Assembly (NCBI GenBank): GCA_965206395.1
Contig: CBDBJK010000035.1
Span: 1 to 64,000, forward strand
DNA: 64,000 nucleotides
DNA from: CBDBJK01 sp965206395
GTDB taxonomy: Bacteria > Chloroflexota > Dehalococcoidia > Lucifugimonadales > CATOSD01
Direction of reading: 5' to 3'
Below are positions 1 to 8,846 of the stretch, piece by piece (position 1 is the stretch's first letter; every line of letters begins with the position of its first letter). The position numbers and the translations under genes are program-made. The notes beneath the pieces are model-generated. The model saw nothing but the letters and a program-made list of their open reading frames with translations. It made no database searches and was not told where the DNA came from.

Positions 1-59
1 GGCAGGTTGAATGGGATAAGTGTACAAGTTGGGACATATTGATTCTTGCGGGCGGCGCG

Positions 60-140
60 CTGACCTCACCCCATCCTTCCGCGGAAGGACGAATGCAAAC
101 GACATTTTAGGCGCCCCTCTCCGTTCACAGAGAGGGGGAC
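60..140. repeat. Composite palindromic repeat
   Basis: It begins with the CCTCACCCC motif shared by several sites in this window. A perfect palindrome TCCTTCCGCGGAAGGA follows at 74-89, then a hairpin in which CCCCTCTC (about 115) pairs with GAGAGGGG (about 130). Related cores recur near 12040, 17220 and 50010. It may act as a terminator for the leftward kinase gene at 172-1374, but no T-run follows the stem. Confidence 0.6.
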
Positions 141-171
141 GTGTAGAATTACCTCATGTTCCTACCTGCTT

Positions 172-1374
172 TTAGCATGGCAGGCGTATCTCAATCCTCG
201 TTCCTTCGCCGGATGCGCTGCGCAGGTCGAAGTCGCCGCCTAGCTCTTCGGCGCGCTGTCTCATGTTTCGGAGGCCGTGGCCTGAGTTTTGTCCTTGCGC
301 GGAGAGATTGAATCCCTGTCCATCGTCCCGCACTGTGAGATATACACTGTCGGGCAGAAATTCCAGTATGACGCTTGCATGCAAGGCCTGAGCGTGTTTG
401 AACACGTTGGCGAGAGCTTCCTGAGTAACCCGGTAAAGGCAGGTTGCCGCTGGCGCTGACAACTGACGTTCCTCTCCTCGCGTCTCAACATTCGCGGGGA
501 TTCCAGCGATCTTGCTAAACTCGCTCACCTGGTTTTCCACCATGTTGGACACACCTTTTTCTCCCGCGAGATATGGCTTCAGGTCGAAAATGTAGTGGCG
601 CACCTCCATGAGCGACTCTTTAGAGAGCGCGACCAGCTTTTCCATTCGTTCCGGCAGGTCTTCCCGCTGTTGTTGAGCGAGGCCTGCGTAGGTTTCCAAC
701 TGAAGGCTCAGGATGTAGATTGACTGGGCGACGCCGTCGTGAATCTCACGGGCGATGCGGCTTCTTTCCTCCTGTGCCGCAAGCTCCGCCGTGTGCGCTC
801 TCTGTTGCAACTCCAGATTTGCCTGCGCCTGCGTCTTTTCGGCCTCGACTGCCTCACGGCGTCTGGTGCGTTCGATACGAGTCATAAGGCTGGCGGCGGC
901 CACCACCGCGAACATGGTAGCTATCCTGACGACTAGGACCTTCTCCTCGCCGTCGTCGTAGCTGACCCCCGGCTCTAGGAAGACGCTTATTGTCGTGTAG
1001 GCCGAGGCCACAAGAGCGGCTGCGGCGAAGCTCAGACGGCGAGAGGAGAAGACCAGCGACAGACCCAACAACGCAGGATAGTAGAACACGAAAAAAGTGT
1101 TGTCGAACCGGTTGATCACTCCCAGACCTGCCGTAATAACCGCCAGATCCATAAGGCTCAGCGCGGCAACATAGCGTCCGGTGATAGGCCGGCCCTGCCA
1201 GATGCGCCAGTGAACAAATCCGTTCAGGCCCACTAGAGCGACTCCCATGCCGTTCAGAACATATATCGCGCTACCCGTATCGGGTCGATAGTTTATAAGG
1301 AATAGCCAGGCCGCAAGCAGGAACCACCGCACGACAACCGCTATGCGCTGGCTATAGCGATAGTCGTCGAACAC
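172..1374 (-). CDS. NarL/DesK-type sensor histidine kinase
   Basis: A 400-residue membrane sensor kinase that should autophosphorylate and pass phosphate to a NarL/FixJ-type response regulator. About six hydrophobic segments fill residues 10-165 and are followed by a charged linker rich in Glu, Ala and Gln. The HisKA_3 dimerisation domain carries REIHDGVAQS with the phospho-acceptor His at about 212. The C-terminal ATPase has an N box (QEALANVFKHA), a G1 box (DDGQGF) and a G2 box (GHGLRNM). The start is GTG at 1372-1374, with no clear Shine-Dalgarno. No response regulator lies beside it in this window; the partner may lie beyond position 1. The input signal cannot be read from the sequence. 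Confidence 0.93.
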   Translation of the reverse strand: MFDDYRYSQRIAVVVRWFLLAAWLFLINYRPDTGSAIYVLNGMGVALVGLNGFVHWRIWQGRPITGRYVAALSLMDLAVITAGLGVINRFDNTFFVFYYPALLGLSLVFSSRRLSFAAAALVASAYTTISVFLEPGVSYDDGEEKVLVVRIATMFAVVAAASLMTRIERTRRREAVEAEKTQAQANLELQQRAHTAELAAQEERSRIAREIHDGVAQSIYILSLQLETYAGLAQQQREDLPERMEKLVALSKESLMEVRHYIFDLKPYLAGEKGVSNMVENQVSEFSKIAGIPANVETRGEERQLSAPAATCLYRVTQEALANVFKHAQALHASVILEFLPDSVYLTVRDDGQGFNLSAQGQNSGHGLRNMRQRAEELGGDFDLRSASGEGTRIEIRLPC

Positions 1375-1685
1375 CGCGTAGTCCCGGGAGGTTCTCGCTC
1401 ACATGGGCATCAGACCCACTGGAGAAGGCAGCGGATAAGAAACCGGCCACGTTTGAGACGGCCGCGCGGATTTTTGAGGTTCTCGGTGCCTTCTGTGATT
1501 CCACTTTCATACTCTCAACCCTGGAGGTTCGTCTATGCTGTAATTCAACCGTAGCCTACTTCTCACGGCAAGGTCAAGGGACAGCCTTCATTACTCAAAT
1601 TACCACATCCACACCTTCTGTTATCCATAATCACACCTTACTCTGTTTGAGCTTAACTACCACGGGTTAAGTACAAAACAAATGG
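1375..1685. other. Intergenic, no gene seen
   Basis: These 311 bases separate the leftward kinase from a rightward membrane protein. They should hold both promoters. No convincing ORF, RNA gene or strong hairpin is visible. Confidence 0.5.
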
Positions 1686-1748
1686 GTGTTAGCCCCGTTA
1701 ACAACCGGATGTAAACCCCCAAAAAGGGATGGGGAAAAGGTGTGGCTC

Positions 1749-2279
1749 ATGAGAACAGCCAATCTCCATGCTTTAACAGTCATGATTATGAGCATTGCGA
1801 ACGTGTGGCTATCCGTGCAGTGCATCAGATGGCTTATGTATTCCTATCCTGTGAACATAAAGATACCCTATTCCAGCTTATACAGCGCTATTGACCCCGT
1901 CCTCGAAGCCCCTGGCATATTGATGGGCATAGGGGTAGCGTATTTCCTCATCTACAAGTTGGCCCTCAGCATCTGGAGACTGCGCTATTCCATATTTCAG
2001 CACGACTTGATGACGAGGGTGCTGTCTATAAACAGCGTCCTGCTTCTGGCCCTAACGGGAACAGGAATCGCTGAATGGATTGTGCTGTTCAACAACACGC
2101 CCATAGACTTGTTTGTCGTAGCGTCAATTGGAGCTGTTGCGGTCCTGACCTCCTTCGTCCTCGAACTGAGACGGGGCAAAAGCGGGGCTTTCGAGATGGA
2201 GGGAGTGATGCCACTCACTTTCATTCTGTCACTGGGATCGCTCTGGAGCAGGTCGCACAAGTCGATGTCACGCAACTAA
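1749..2279 (+). CDS. Small integral membrane protein, unknown function
   Basis: A protein of about 176 residues with four predicted membrane segments: residues near the N-terminus (LHALTVMIMSIANVWLSV), a second around IDPVLEAPGILMGIGVAYFL, a third around LLLALTGTGIAEWIVLF and a fourth around LFVVASIGAVAVLTSFVLEL. I chose ATG 1749 because the purine-rich run GGGGAAAAGG at 1731-1740 sits just upstream; a GTG at 1740 and a GTG at 1686 are in-frame alternatives. No family motif is recognised. Flanking genes run in mixed directions, so it is probably transcribed alone. Confidence 0.6.
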   Translation: MRTANLHALTVMIMSIANVWLSVQCIRWLMYSYPVNIKIPYSSLYSAIDPVLEAPGILMGIGVAYFLIYKLALSIWRLRYSIFQHDLMTRVLSINSVLLLALTGTGIAEWIVLFNNTPIDLFVVASIGAVAVLTSFVLELRRGKSGAFEMEGVMPLTFILSLGSLWSRSHKSMSRN

Positions 2280-2420
2280 CGAATGCGGCCCCCGTCGCAT
2301 AGTCCTCTCACGCCCTGACGCAGATAAAGCGGTGATTTTTCACAGGCAGCTACGATAGACTAACCAGCCTGGTAGAGATACCATTTACGTCGATAGCCTG
2401 TGAGGAGACTTTAAGCCGCA

Positions 2421-3568
2421 ATGCAAAATCGAGATGACCGCGCGCTGGAAATCCTGCGAGAACTGGGTTCGCGCCCTGCGGCCCCTTTCTTCGAGAGGAA
2501 CGTGGCGCAATATATTCTGGAAACCCTGGAAAACATCGGCGTCGAGGCATATCGAGACGCCTACGGCAACATCATCGCCCACTACAAGAATGTCTCGGAT
2601 TCAGCAACGCCTCAGCCGCCTATCGCGTTTATGGCGCACATGGATCATCCCGGCTTCGAGATAATCGAGGCGAGCGAGGGCAGAATCGTCGCGCGTGCTC
2701 TGGGCGGCGTGCCAGTGGCGTCGCTGAAAAAGCCTACGCCCGTGCTAATACTTCTTCCCGACGGCGAGCGAATGTCCGCCGAGGTTGTTCCACCCGACGA
2801 GCCTCTATCGCAAGATGCGTCCCGAGCGTCTGGTGCTGGTGAGGTTGAAGTCGGATGTCGCCCTTGACCTGCCCGTGCCGGTTGCCTTCGACCTTGCCCG
2901 ACTTCGTTCTGGACGGTGACACCATTCGTATGCGTGCCCTCGACGACCTAGCCGGATGCGGCAGCATTCTGGCTTCCCTTGAGCGTGTTGTTTCTGACAT
3001 AGCCGAGACGGAGATGTACGCGATATTCACACGATGCGAGGAGGGCGGACTGTATGGCGCCGAGGGCTTCTCGCGGAGGCGGGCACGCTGCCAAAGGAGA
3101 CGCTGATCGTCTCACTGGAGGCCAGTCCTGTCATCCCCGGCGTGGCGCAGGGCGAAGGGCCTATTATTCGCACGGGCGATGCCGCCTATACCTTCGACGC
3201 CGATGCCGAGCAGGTGCTTATTGCGGCGAGGGAGAGCATCAGAGGGCGCGAGCCTGACTTCAAGTGCCAGCGTCAGCTTATGAGCGGCGGTACTTGCGAG
3301 GCGACGGCATTTGCCGTCTTCGGATACCACGCGACGGGCATAGCGTTTCCACTTGGCAACTACCACAACGCCACCACTCGCATTCCCGACCCGGGACGGT
3401 GGCATCGACGCCGAATATATCCGGCTGTCGGACTATCTGGGAGGCGTCGCGCTCATCGCCGAGGCAGCCGTGAGCGTGGCAAAGCGCAACGACTCTCCCA
3501 CTCGCCAACGCTTGCGCCAGGTTTCAGACGCGGTACGCCGTCGGATGGAAGAGTCGGCGACGGGGTAG
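2421..3568 (+). pseudogene. M42-like metallopeptidase, frameshifted
   Basis: The reading frame of one M42/M20-type zinc aminopeptidase is spread over three frames. In order the pieces show an AHMDHPGF metal-site motif (near 2634), a DDLAGCG motif (near 2943), an EEGG motif with a following GLYGAEG-like stretch (near 3040), a GGTCEATAF stretch (near 3286) and GNYHN with the last metal-binding His (near 3357). Frame breaks fall near 2800, 2900, 3065 and 3392; joining the pieces gives about 380 residues, close to family length. All metal-site motifs survive, so the damage is recent or partly due to sequencing errors. As written the gene cannot give a working peptidase. Confidence 0.8.
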
Positions 3569-3603
3569 CCTGGCCCCTTCCCGTTCCGACAGTCTGACTG
3601 GGG

Positions 3604-3815
3604 GAAGGTAAACTCAAAATATGCCACGATGTGTTAGGCATGACGCCAGACCTCACCCCAACTGTTCATAAACAAACCCCACTTATGGTCGCCCCTCTCC
3701 TTTCAAGGAGAGGGGCCGCCTAGACTTACTTCAAGCCCTAGATAACGCGGGGTGAGGTCGACGCGACGCTTGAAGAACGACGTATTTCTTTTTCACAGAC
3801 CTCCACCAGCCAGCC
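3604..3815. repeat. About 200-bp composite repeat, copy 1
   Basis: The left part reads GGTAAA-x-TC-x-A-x-ATATGCCACGATGTG. An inner inverted pair follows: GACCTCACCCC at 3649-3659 and GGGGTGAGGTC at 3749-3759, flanking a hairpin of GCCCCTCTCC and GGAGAGGGGC. The right part has ACGTATTTCT. The same order of blocks occurs at 17151-17345, and the left end recurs near 63228. It looks like a small non-autonomous element and overlaps the former 3' side of the VOC gene. Confidence 0.65.
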
Positions 3816-3864
3816 AGTCGGGGAATGTTATTCTCTTTCCTCTGAATCATGAATGACAGAAACT

Positions 3865-4237
3865 CTAGGCCTTGTCCACGGGGGCGCAAAGCTCTAATTC
3901 GTGGCCGTCTGGATTCAAAGAAGTAGATGGACTTGGCAGGCATCCATTCATGGAACACTGGCCCTTCAACTTCAATGCCTTTCTCGGTAAGCGCAGCCGC
4001 TGCCTGTTCTATGTCGGCTTCATCGACGGTGAAGGCAAAGTGCTGCAAGGGAAACTCTCCTTCCTCCTCCTGAAGCACGACCATTCCCGCTTGTCCTCCG
4101 GCCCTCAAGAACACCCAGTTTCTGGTCGGATGCCGAAGGCCGTCCTCAAGGCCAACGACTTCTCGATAAAAGGCCTCAGCTTTAGACAGGTCTTTCACAC
4201 GGATACCAATTTCGTATACGCCGCGTATATGTGACAT
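3865..4237 (-). pseudogene. VOC-family (glyoxalase-like) protein, frameshifted near its end
   Basis: Residues 1-106 read as a normal vicinal-oxygen-chelate domain: an IGIRVKDLSKAEAFYREVVG start, a middle strand LQHFAFTVDEADIEQA, and SIYFF. At about 3916 one extra base moves the frame. In the next frame the expected family ending NPDGHELELCAPVDKA follows, with a stop at 3865-3867. The unshifted frame instead runs on to 3731 through repeat sequence. VOC enzymes bind a metal with His/Glu side chains and act on small metabolites; the substrate here is unknown. Either a single-base lesion or an assembly error explains this. Confidence 0.8.
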
Positions 4238-4362
4238 GGCATTCCTCCTTCATAAATCTTATCTCGCTTGCAAGAGTAACCCGTAAACCTGCCTACCGCA
4301 TCGTGCTATCGGCCAGCTTGAGCACTGTACGAAAGGACAGTATCCGCTTGCTCTGTTGAGAC

Positions 4363-5019
4363 TTACGGCTCGCTTCTGTCCCAGCCATCCAGCACCCAAT
4401 AGCCGACTTTGGGCACGTCCACGACGGCCTGCAAGCCCTGGGCGCGCTTGAGGCGTTGGATATTGTAGAGGTGCGTTATCTCTTCGAAGTACATGTGTCT
4501 CATGGTGGCTTCCAGGGCCATAGTGCCTTCTTCAGACTCCTCCGCAGGCGTGATGCCGCTGGGGTGTGCCTTGAACATGATTACCCACTGAGGGCTGCGC
4601 TGATGAGGTATGGTGTGGCTGCGCAGGAAGCCAACATTACGCTCCGCAAGTATTCCTCGCACCAGGTCTATGCCGCCCTTCAGCTTATCCATGATGGCTG
4701 GCAGTTCTTTGTAGTCGTTGTCGTTCAAGCGGCGGTCGAAACCTGAGTCGGTCAGCCCCTTCACGTCATCGACGCCGTGATTGCCATCGGGAAACACGAC
4801 ATCGCCCCACCTTAAGAGCATCCAGCGATAGAGCAGCGACGCCATGTGGCTGAGTTGAACCCGGATGCTCCACTCGCTCCATCCCCACTTGTCGGACTCG
4901 AAGTCGAGCTGCTCGTCAGTCAGGCCCTCCACCTCGCGGGCGATGAGATCATACAGAGTGGCATACTCCGGAAAAAGAGAAGTGCTGGGAGAGTCGTCGG
5001 AGAAGTCTTGCATAGTCAT
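4363..5019 (-). CDS. DinB-like four-helix-bundle protein
   Basis: A protein of about 218 residues resembling the DinB/YfiT metalloenzyme fold. Helices carry WSEWSIRVQLSHMASLLYRW in the first third and MRHMYFEEITHLYNIQRL near the end, with His and Glu residues spaced as in DinB metal sites. ATG 5019 is chosen because AAGGGGGTA lies just upstream; the longer frame to 5082 has no ribosome site. Family members are often thiol-dependent transferases or of unknown role. It is divergent from the amidohydrolase gene at 5113, so the two may share a promoter region. Confidence 0.7.
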   Translation of the reverse strand: MTMQDFSDDSPSTSLFPEYATLYDLIAREVEGLTDEQLDFESDKWGWSEWSIRVQLSHMASLLYRWMLLRWGDVVFPDGNHGVDDVKGLTDSGFDRRLNDNDYKELPAIMDKLKGGIDLVRGILAERNVGFLRSHTIPHQRSPQWVIMFKAHPSGITPAEESEEGTMALEATMRHMYFEEITHLYNIQRLKRAQGLQAVVDVPKVGYWVLDGWDRSEP

Positions 5020-5112
5020 GGCGTACCCCCTTATATATGCGTTTCTAGCTTTTCTGTTGGTAATCAGACTACAATATGGCATCTCGATTACGCAGCGTCA
5101 AGGAGGGCTATC

Positions 5113-6724
5113 ATGGACATGGTAATTATGGGCGGCAACGTGCTGACTATGGACAGCCGCGACTCGCGTGCCGAGGCTGTGGCACTGGAGGGTGGTAAAA
5201 TCAAGACCATCGGAGCCAACGCCGAGGTGTCGAAGCTAATCGGGCCTGACACCAGAGTCGTCCATCTTGCGGGGCGCACGCTTATACCAGGGTTCGTGGA
5301 CCCGCATAACCACTTCAGCCTGACCAGTTTCCAGCCCGTCTCTGTGGATTGCAGCGTGCCTCCGCACACCAGCATAAGCAGCGTACTGGGCGCAATTTCG
5401 GCGGCAGCTAAAGACGCGCCAAAGGGACGCTGGATATGGGGATGGGGCTTCAGAAGCAGACTTCTGAAAGACGAACGCCTCATCACTCGCTGGGAGCTAG
5501 ACGAGGTTTGCCCCGGACAATCCCGTGTGCATCATGGACGGCTCTGTTCACGCCTGTTACGCCAACTCCGCCGCCCTCAAGCTCGCAGGCATCGACAAGA
5601 ATACCCCCGACCCTGCACACGGCCAGATTCTCCACGACAAGAGCGGCGAGCCTGATGGAACCCTGTGGGAGGCCGCCATGAATCCGGTCTACAATCTCTC
5701 GATACAGGATTACATAGACTACTACGGGGACGAGGTTGCCGATCTGGTGCAACAGAACTGCATGAGACACCTCGCTTGCGGCATAACCAGCGTTGGCGAT
5801 GCCCTGGTCGTGCCGGACGCCGCGAAGCTGTACCGTATGGCCGAAAGCCAGAAGAAGCTGCCGATGCTCGTGCACCAGATGCTAGGAGGCGAGGCGTTCT
5901 ACGCGCCGCCTGAGAAGGCGTCGAAGGGCGAGTACGGCGACGGCAATGTATCCGACCGACTGCGCGGCGGCACGATGAAGATATTCATGGACCCGGTGTT
6001 CCCAAGCGCCGCGTACATTCGATACCCTGCTCACGGCGGAGAGGAGCACATCGGAGAGCGATACTACACTCAGGACGAAGTAGACGCCCTAGTGCTGAAC
6101 GCTCATCAGCGGGGCCTTCAGGTGGCGATTCACTGCCTTGGCACATGGAGTATCGAGCAGGCGCTCAATGCCTTCGAGCGTGCGCACAAGGAGCATCCGC
6201 GCGCCGAGCCTCGATTCCGCATCGAGCACTTTGGTTTACCGACGCTGTCGCAAATCAAGCGCACCAAGTCGATGGGAGTGGTCTCCGTCGTGCAGTCTTC
6301 GTTCATCTTCACCTTTGCCGAGAGGTGGAAGCAAAGGGCCGACGAGCTAGGCGGCGACGTGCGCGTGTTCCCCTTCAAGACAATGCTATCCGAAGGTGTG
6401 ACCGTCGCCGCAAGCTCCGACTGCCCGTGCGCTCCGCTTGAGCCGCTACTAGGCCTATACTCGATGGTGACGCGACGCACGCGGCAGGACACAGGGCCGG
6501 TAGTGCCAGAAGAAGGGGTTACGCCATTGGAAGGCTTGCGAATGTATACCGCGAACTCGGCTTACGCTATGTCCCGCGAGAGTGAGGTCGGCTCGTTGGA
6601 AGTTGGCAAGCGTGCGGACATGGTCGTCCTCAGCCACGACCCTACCACCGTAGACGCGGATTTCATTCGAGACATACTGGTCGAGCAGACCTACGTAGAC
6701 GGCCAGCTTCTTTACGAGAGATGA
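5113..6724 (+). pseudogene. YtcJ-like amidohydrolase (family 3), one frameshift
   Basis: The start is clear: AGGAGGG at 5101-5107, then ATG 5113. The first frame gives the N-terminal beta domain and the metal-binding FVDPHNHF motif, ending with an ELDEV stretch. Near 5505-5515 a one-base shift moves the rest to the next frame, which continues DNPVCIMDGSVHACYANS, the carboxylated-Lys region, a central AIHCLG metal His, FRIEHFG, and SSDCPCAPLEPL with the catalytic Asp. Together they would make about 537 residues, normal for this family of metal-dependent hydrolases that act on N-acyl or cyclic amide compounds. No other lesion is seen, so a sequencing indel is possible. Confidence 0.85.
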
Positions 6725-6782
6725 GGCCATGCGAGTTGGGATTGCTGGCCTCTGGCGGGGAGCCGTAAATTCGAGCGAATCA

Positions 6783-6811
6783 TTGACATCTTTGACCGCC
6801 TGGCATACGCT
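6783..6811 (+). promoter_or_regulatory. Possible sigma-70 promoter for the T-box transcript
   Basis: TTGACA at 6783-6788 matches the -35 consensus exactly. After 17 bases comes TACGCT at 6806-6811, a weak -10 match. Transcription from here would start about 40 bases before the T-box stem I. An alternative -10 (TATTAT, about 6832) lacks a good -35. Confidence 0.3.
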
Positions 6812-7013
6812 TTATGTACTGTAATAGTCGTTTATTATGACAAAGAGGAAATAGGCTAAAAAGGCTGCGACAGAGACGAGTAGCGGGGAAGGATCGCCCA
6901 GCGAGTCTGAAATGGTGGAAGCAGACGCGATACGCCCCGTCGAATATCCCTCCTGAGCCTCGGACCGAACGGACAGTCATAGCGCTATGTCAACCTAATG
7001 CTAGGGGAGGCGT

Positions 7014-7092
7014 CTAACCCTCATCCCAACCTTCTCCCATCGAGGGAGAAGGGGTAATCTCCTCTCCCTGACGGGAGAGGACTAAGGTGAGG
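7014..7092. repeat. CCTCA(C/T)CCC-type repeat inside the T-box leader
   Basis: Outer arms ACCCTCATCCC and AAGGTGAGGGT enclose two hairpins, CTTCTCCC/GGGAGAAG and CCTCTCCC/GGGAGAGG. The arrangement matches the repeats near 3649 and 17195. Its position between stem I and stem III of the leader suggests it was inserted after the leader formed. Confidence 0.6.
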
Positions 7093-7265
7093 GTGAAACG
7101 CATGTGCAAAAGCCTCGTTGACACAGTCCCAGTAGGCTTCGACGGACTTGCCCACCGTTAACAAGGGCGGCCCGAATTTCATGCAGAGCATGGTCGGGCG
7201 AATAGAGTGTCTCGGCATTCGCGTCGTTTTGCCGAGGAACAAGGGTGGTACCGCGAGAAATTCTT

Positions 7266-7301
7266 AAAACTCTCGTCCCTTTTGGGGATGGGAGTTTTTT
7301 T
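7266..7301 (+). terminator. T-box intrinsic terminator
   Basis: AAAACTCTCGTCCC pairs with GGGATGGGAGTTTT around a short T-rich loop (about 14 pairs, two of them G-T) and ends in a run of seven T. The 5' arm overlaps the antiterminator partner sequence, which is the mutually exclusive switch expected in T-box leaders. Confidence 0.9.
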
Positions 7302-7323
7302 GGTTTATCCTTCTTCTCACAAG

Positions 7324-8154
7324 ATGGGAAGGCCGGGAAGGAGCCGACAAAAGGCCGTGCAAAAGACGCATTGGACATACAAGCTGTTTGTGCAGAACGC
7401 TGATGTCTACCTTCCGTTTTTGGAAGAGGCCCAATCGCTGGCTTTGACAGAGACGGAGGCGCTGGCAGGGCTGTTCACGCGCTTCGGCGTGCCTGGCGAT
7501 GGCAAGGTGCTGGACGTGGCTTGCGGAATAGGCCGCCACAGCATCCTTCTGGCGCAGCAGGGCTACCATGTTACCGGGGTGGACATTTCGCCTCTGTTCA
7601 TTTATGAGGCACGACAGTACGCGGCGACTGCTGGTGTCGATGTTCGCTGGGTGCTTGGCGACGCGCTGGAGGTCGAAAAGCTGGTGAAGAGGGAAGCGCC
7701 TTTCGATGCTTTCGTCAACATGTTTACGTCACATGGTTACTACGGACGCGACGCCGACCTGAGCCTTTTTCGTCAGCTAAGGAATCTGGCGTCGCCAGAG
7801 GCAGTCCTGATTGTGCTCACGATGAACCGCGACTGGCTGGTGCGCAACTTCCAGCCAGAGGGCATAGAAAAGGCGGGGTCGTTTCGTGTGCTTCAGCGCC
7901 GCTCTTTAGACCTGGAAACCTCGACTATCTACAACGACTGGGAGTTTTACGAGGGTGAAGGCGAAGGTCTGAGGTTACGGCTGAAGGTTGAGATGGATCA
8001 TCGCCTCTACAGCCTTCACGAGCTAAGAGCATTGCTGGAGGAGGCAGGATGGAGCTACCTGCGCGGTCTGGGCATGACGACGCCTGATCAGGTACATCTG
8101 GAAGCCCTGACCTACGATTCGAAGTTCATGTGGGTGGCGGCGCGTGCCGGGTGA
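7324..8154 (+). CDS. Class I SAM-dependent methyltransferase
   Basis: A methyltransferase of about 276 residues. Motif I reads VLDVACGIGRHS, followed by the acidic end of beta2 in VTGVDISP, which binds SAM. The C-terminal part has antiparallel strands (DWEFYEGEGEG; LKVEMDHRLYS) as in small-molecule methyltransferases. The start is uncertain: ATG 7324 has no ribosome site, while in-frame GTG 7357 follows GGAAGGAG at a long spacing and gives a start QKTHWTYKLF. It lies 23 bases after the T-box terminator, so it is the first gene under isoleucine control. The substrate is unknown; no link to isoleucine can be read from the protein. Confidence 0.85.
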   Translation: MGRPGRSRQKAVQKTHWTYKLFVQNADVYLPFLEEAQSLALTETEALAGLFTRFGVPGDGKVLDVACGIGRHSILLAQQGYHVTGVDISPLFIYEARQYAATAGVDVRWVLGDALEVEKLVKREAPFDAFVNMFTSHGYYGRDADLSLFRQLRNLASPEAVLIVLTMNRDWLVRNFQPEGIEKAGSFRVLQRRSLDLETSTIYNDWEFYEGEGEGLRLRLKVEMDHRLYSLHELRALLEEAGWSYLRGLGMTTPDQVHLEALTYDSKFMWVAARAG

Positions 8155-8360
8155 TCTTGCCAGGACGACGATCTTGTACATTAGATAGGATACGGCAGAC
8201 CGTTATGACCAATACAGACCGTAGGTGAGTTTGGCCTAAAAGAGCCGGTTTAGCATTTATAAAGACATTGAATTCCATCTGGGAAACATAGGCTTAGGAT
8301 AAGTACCTGAAAAGTCAAGGATCATCGAGAAAGAATCCCTGGATTACTTTTGGGAGCAGT

Positions 8361-8771
8361 TTGCTTCCGTTAGGGTTTGCGGCGGTTTATTTTAGTGGAG
8401 CTATAAACGGCAGCATCGCCGACTTCCTCGTTAAGATCGGATGGGATGTTATTGTATCGACCTTATTTTCATTTGATTCATCAGGGGAACCAGGTTGGTT
8501 TCTGCTCTGGATTGGAATTCATGTAACTTGGGGGCTTAACTATCTCTATTTAGGCCGGTGGAGCCTGTGGCTCCTATTTGCCCTCGTTGGACTTGTCAGC
8601 ACTTCTGGCGGTCTGGTGTTTGCAGCACTTGAAGCTGAAGGACTGGATGAGACGTCTCGTAGTACAGCATCGTCACAAGTGTGGATTCTTGGTGTGGGCC
8701 TGTTTACTGCCGCAGTCGTTCTCTTGAATGCTACAGACGCTTTTCGGCGGCTGCGAGCATATAAGACCTGA
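8361..8771 (+). CDS. Small membrane protein, unknown
   Basis: A 136-residue protein with about four hydrophobic stretches: the N-terminus through LVKIGWDVIVSTLF, WFLLWIGIHVTWGLNYLYL, WLLFALVGLVSTSGGLVFAA, and VWILGVGLFTAAVVLLNA before a basic tail RRLRAYKT. The start is TTG 8361 with GGGAG a few bases upstream. The gene is visibly AT-richer than the methyltransferase and ileS on either side, and is preceded by about 200 bases without a gene, so it may be a later arrival. No family was recognised. Confidence 0.55.
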   Translation: MLPLGFAAVYFSGAINGSIADFLVKIGWDVIVSTLFSFDSSGEPGWFLLWIGIHVTWGLNYLYLGRWSLWLLFALVGLVSTSGGLVFAALEAEGLDETSRSTASSQVWILGVGLFTAAVVLLNATDAFRRLRAYKT

Positions 8772-8846
8772 GCCTATCACCGGTCACCAACCCGATTTTC
8801 TTGCACATCGCACAAGGAAAAGAGAACATCTCAGGAGCAACAGAAA

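Larger units (their letters stand above)
6861..7301 (+). promoter_or_regulatory. T-box riboswitch leader, isoleucine specifier
   Basis: This RNA leader senses uncharged tRNA and switches between antiterminator and terminator. Stem I runs about 6862-6960: GAGTAGC S-turn at 6878-6884, an AGCGAG bulge at 6900-6905, a GGTG distal loop at 6914-6917 closed by TCTG/CAGA, and a 3' strand GAATATCCCTCCTGAG holding the specifier ATC (6946-6948, isoleucine). A CTCGGCA/TGCCGAG hairpin (7211-7236) fits stem III. The T-box AGGGTGGTACCGCG lies at 7242-7255; its TGGT bulge would pair with a tRNA ending ACCA, as tRNA-Ile does. The CGAGA and AAGGG arms pair with TCTCG and CCCTT of the terminator. A dispersed repeat sits between stem I and stem III. 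The first gene downstream is a methyltransferase; ileS is third. Confidence 0.88.
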
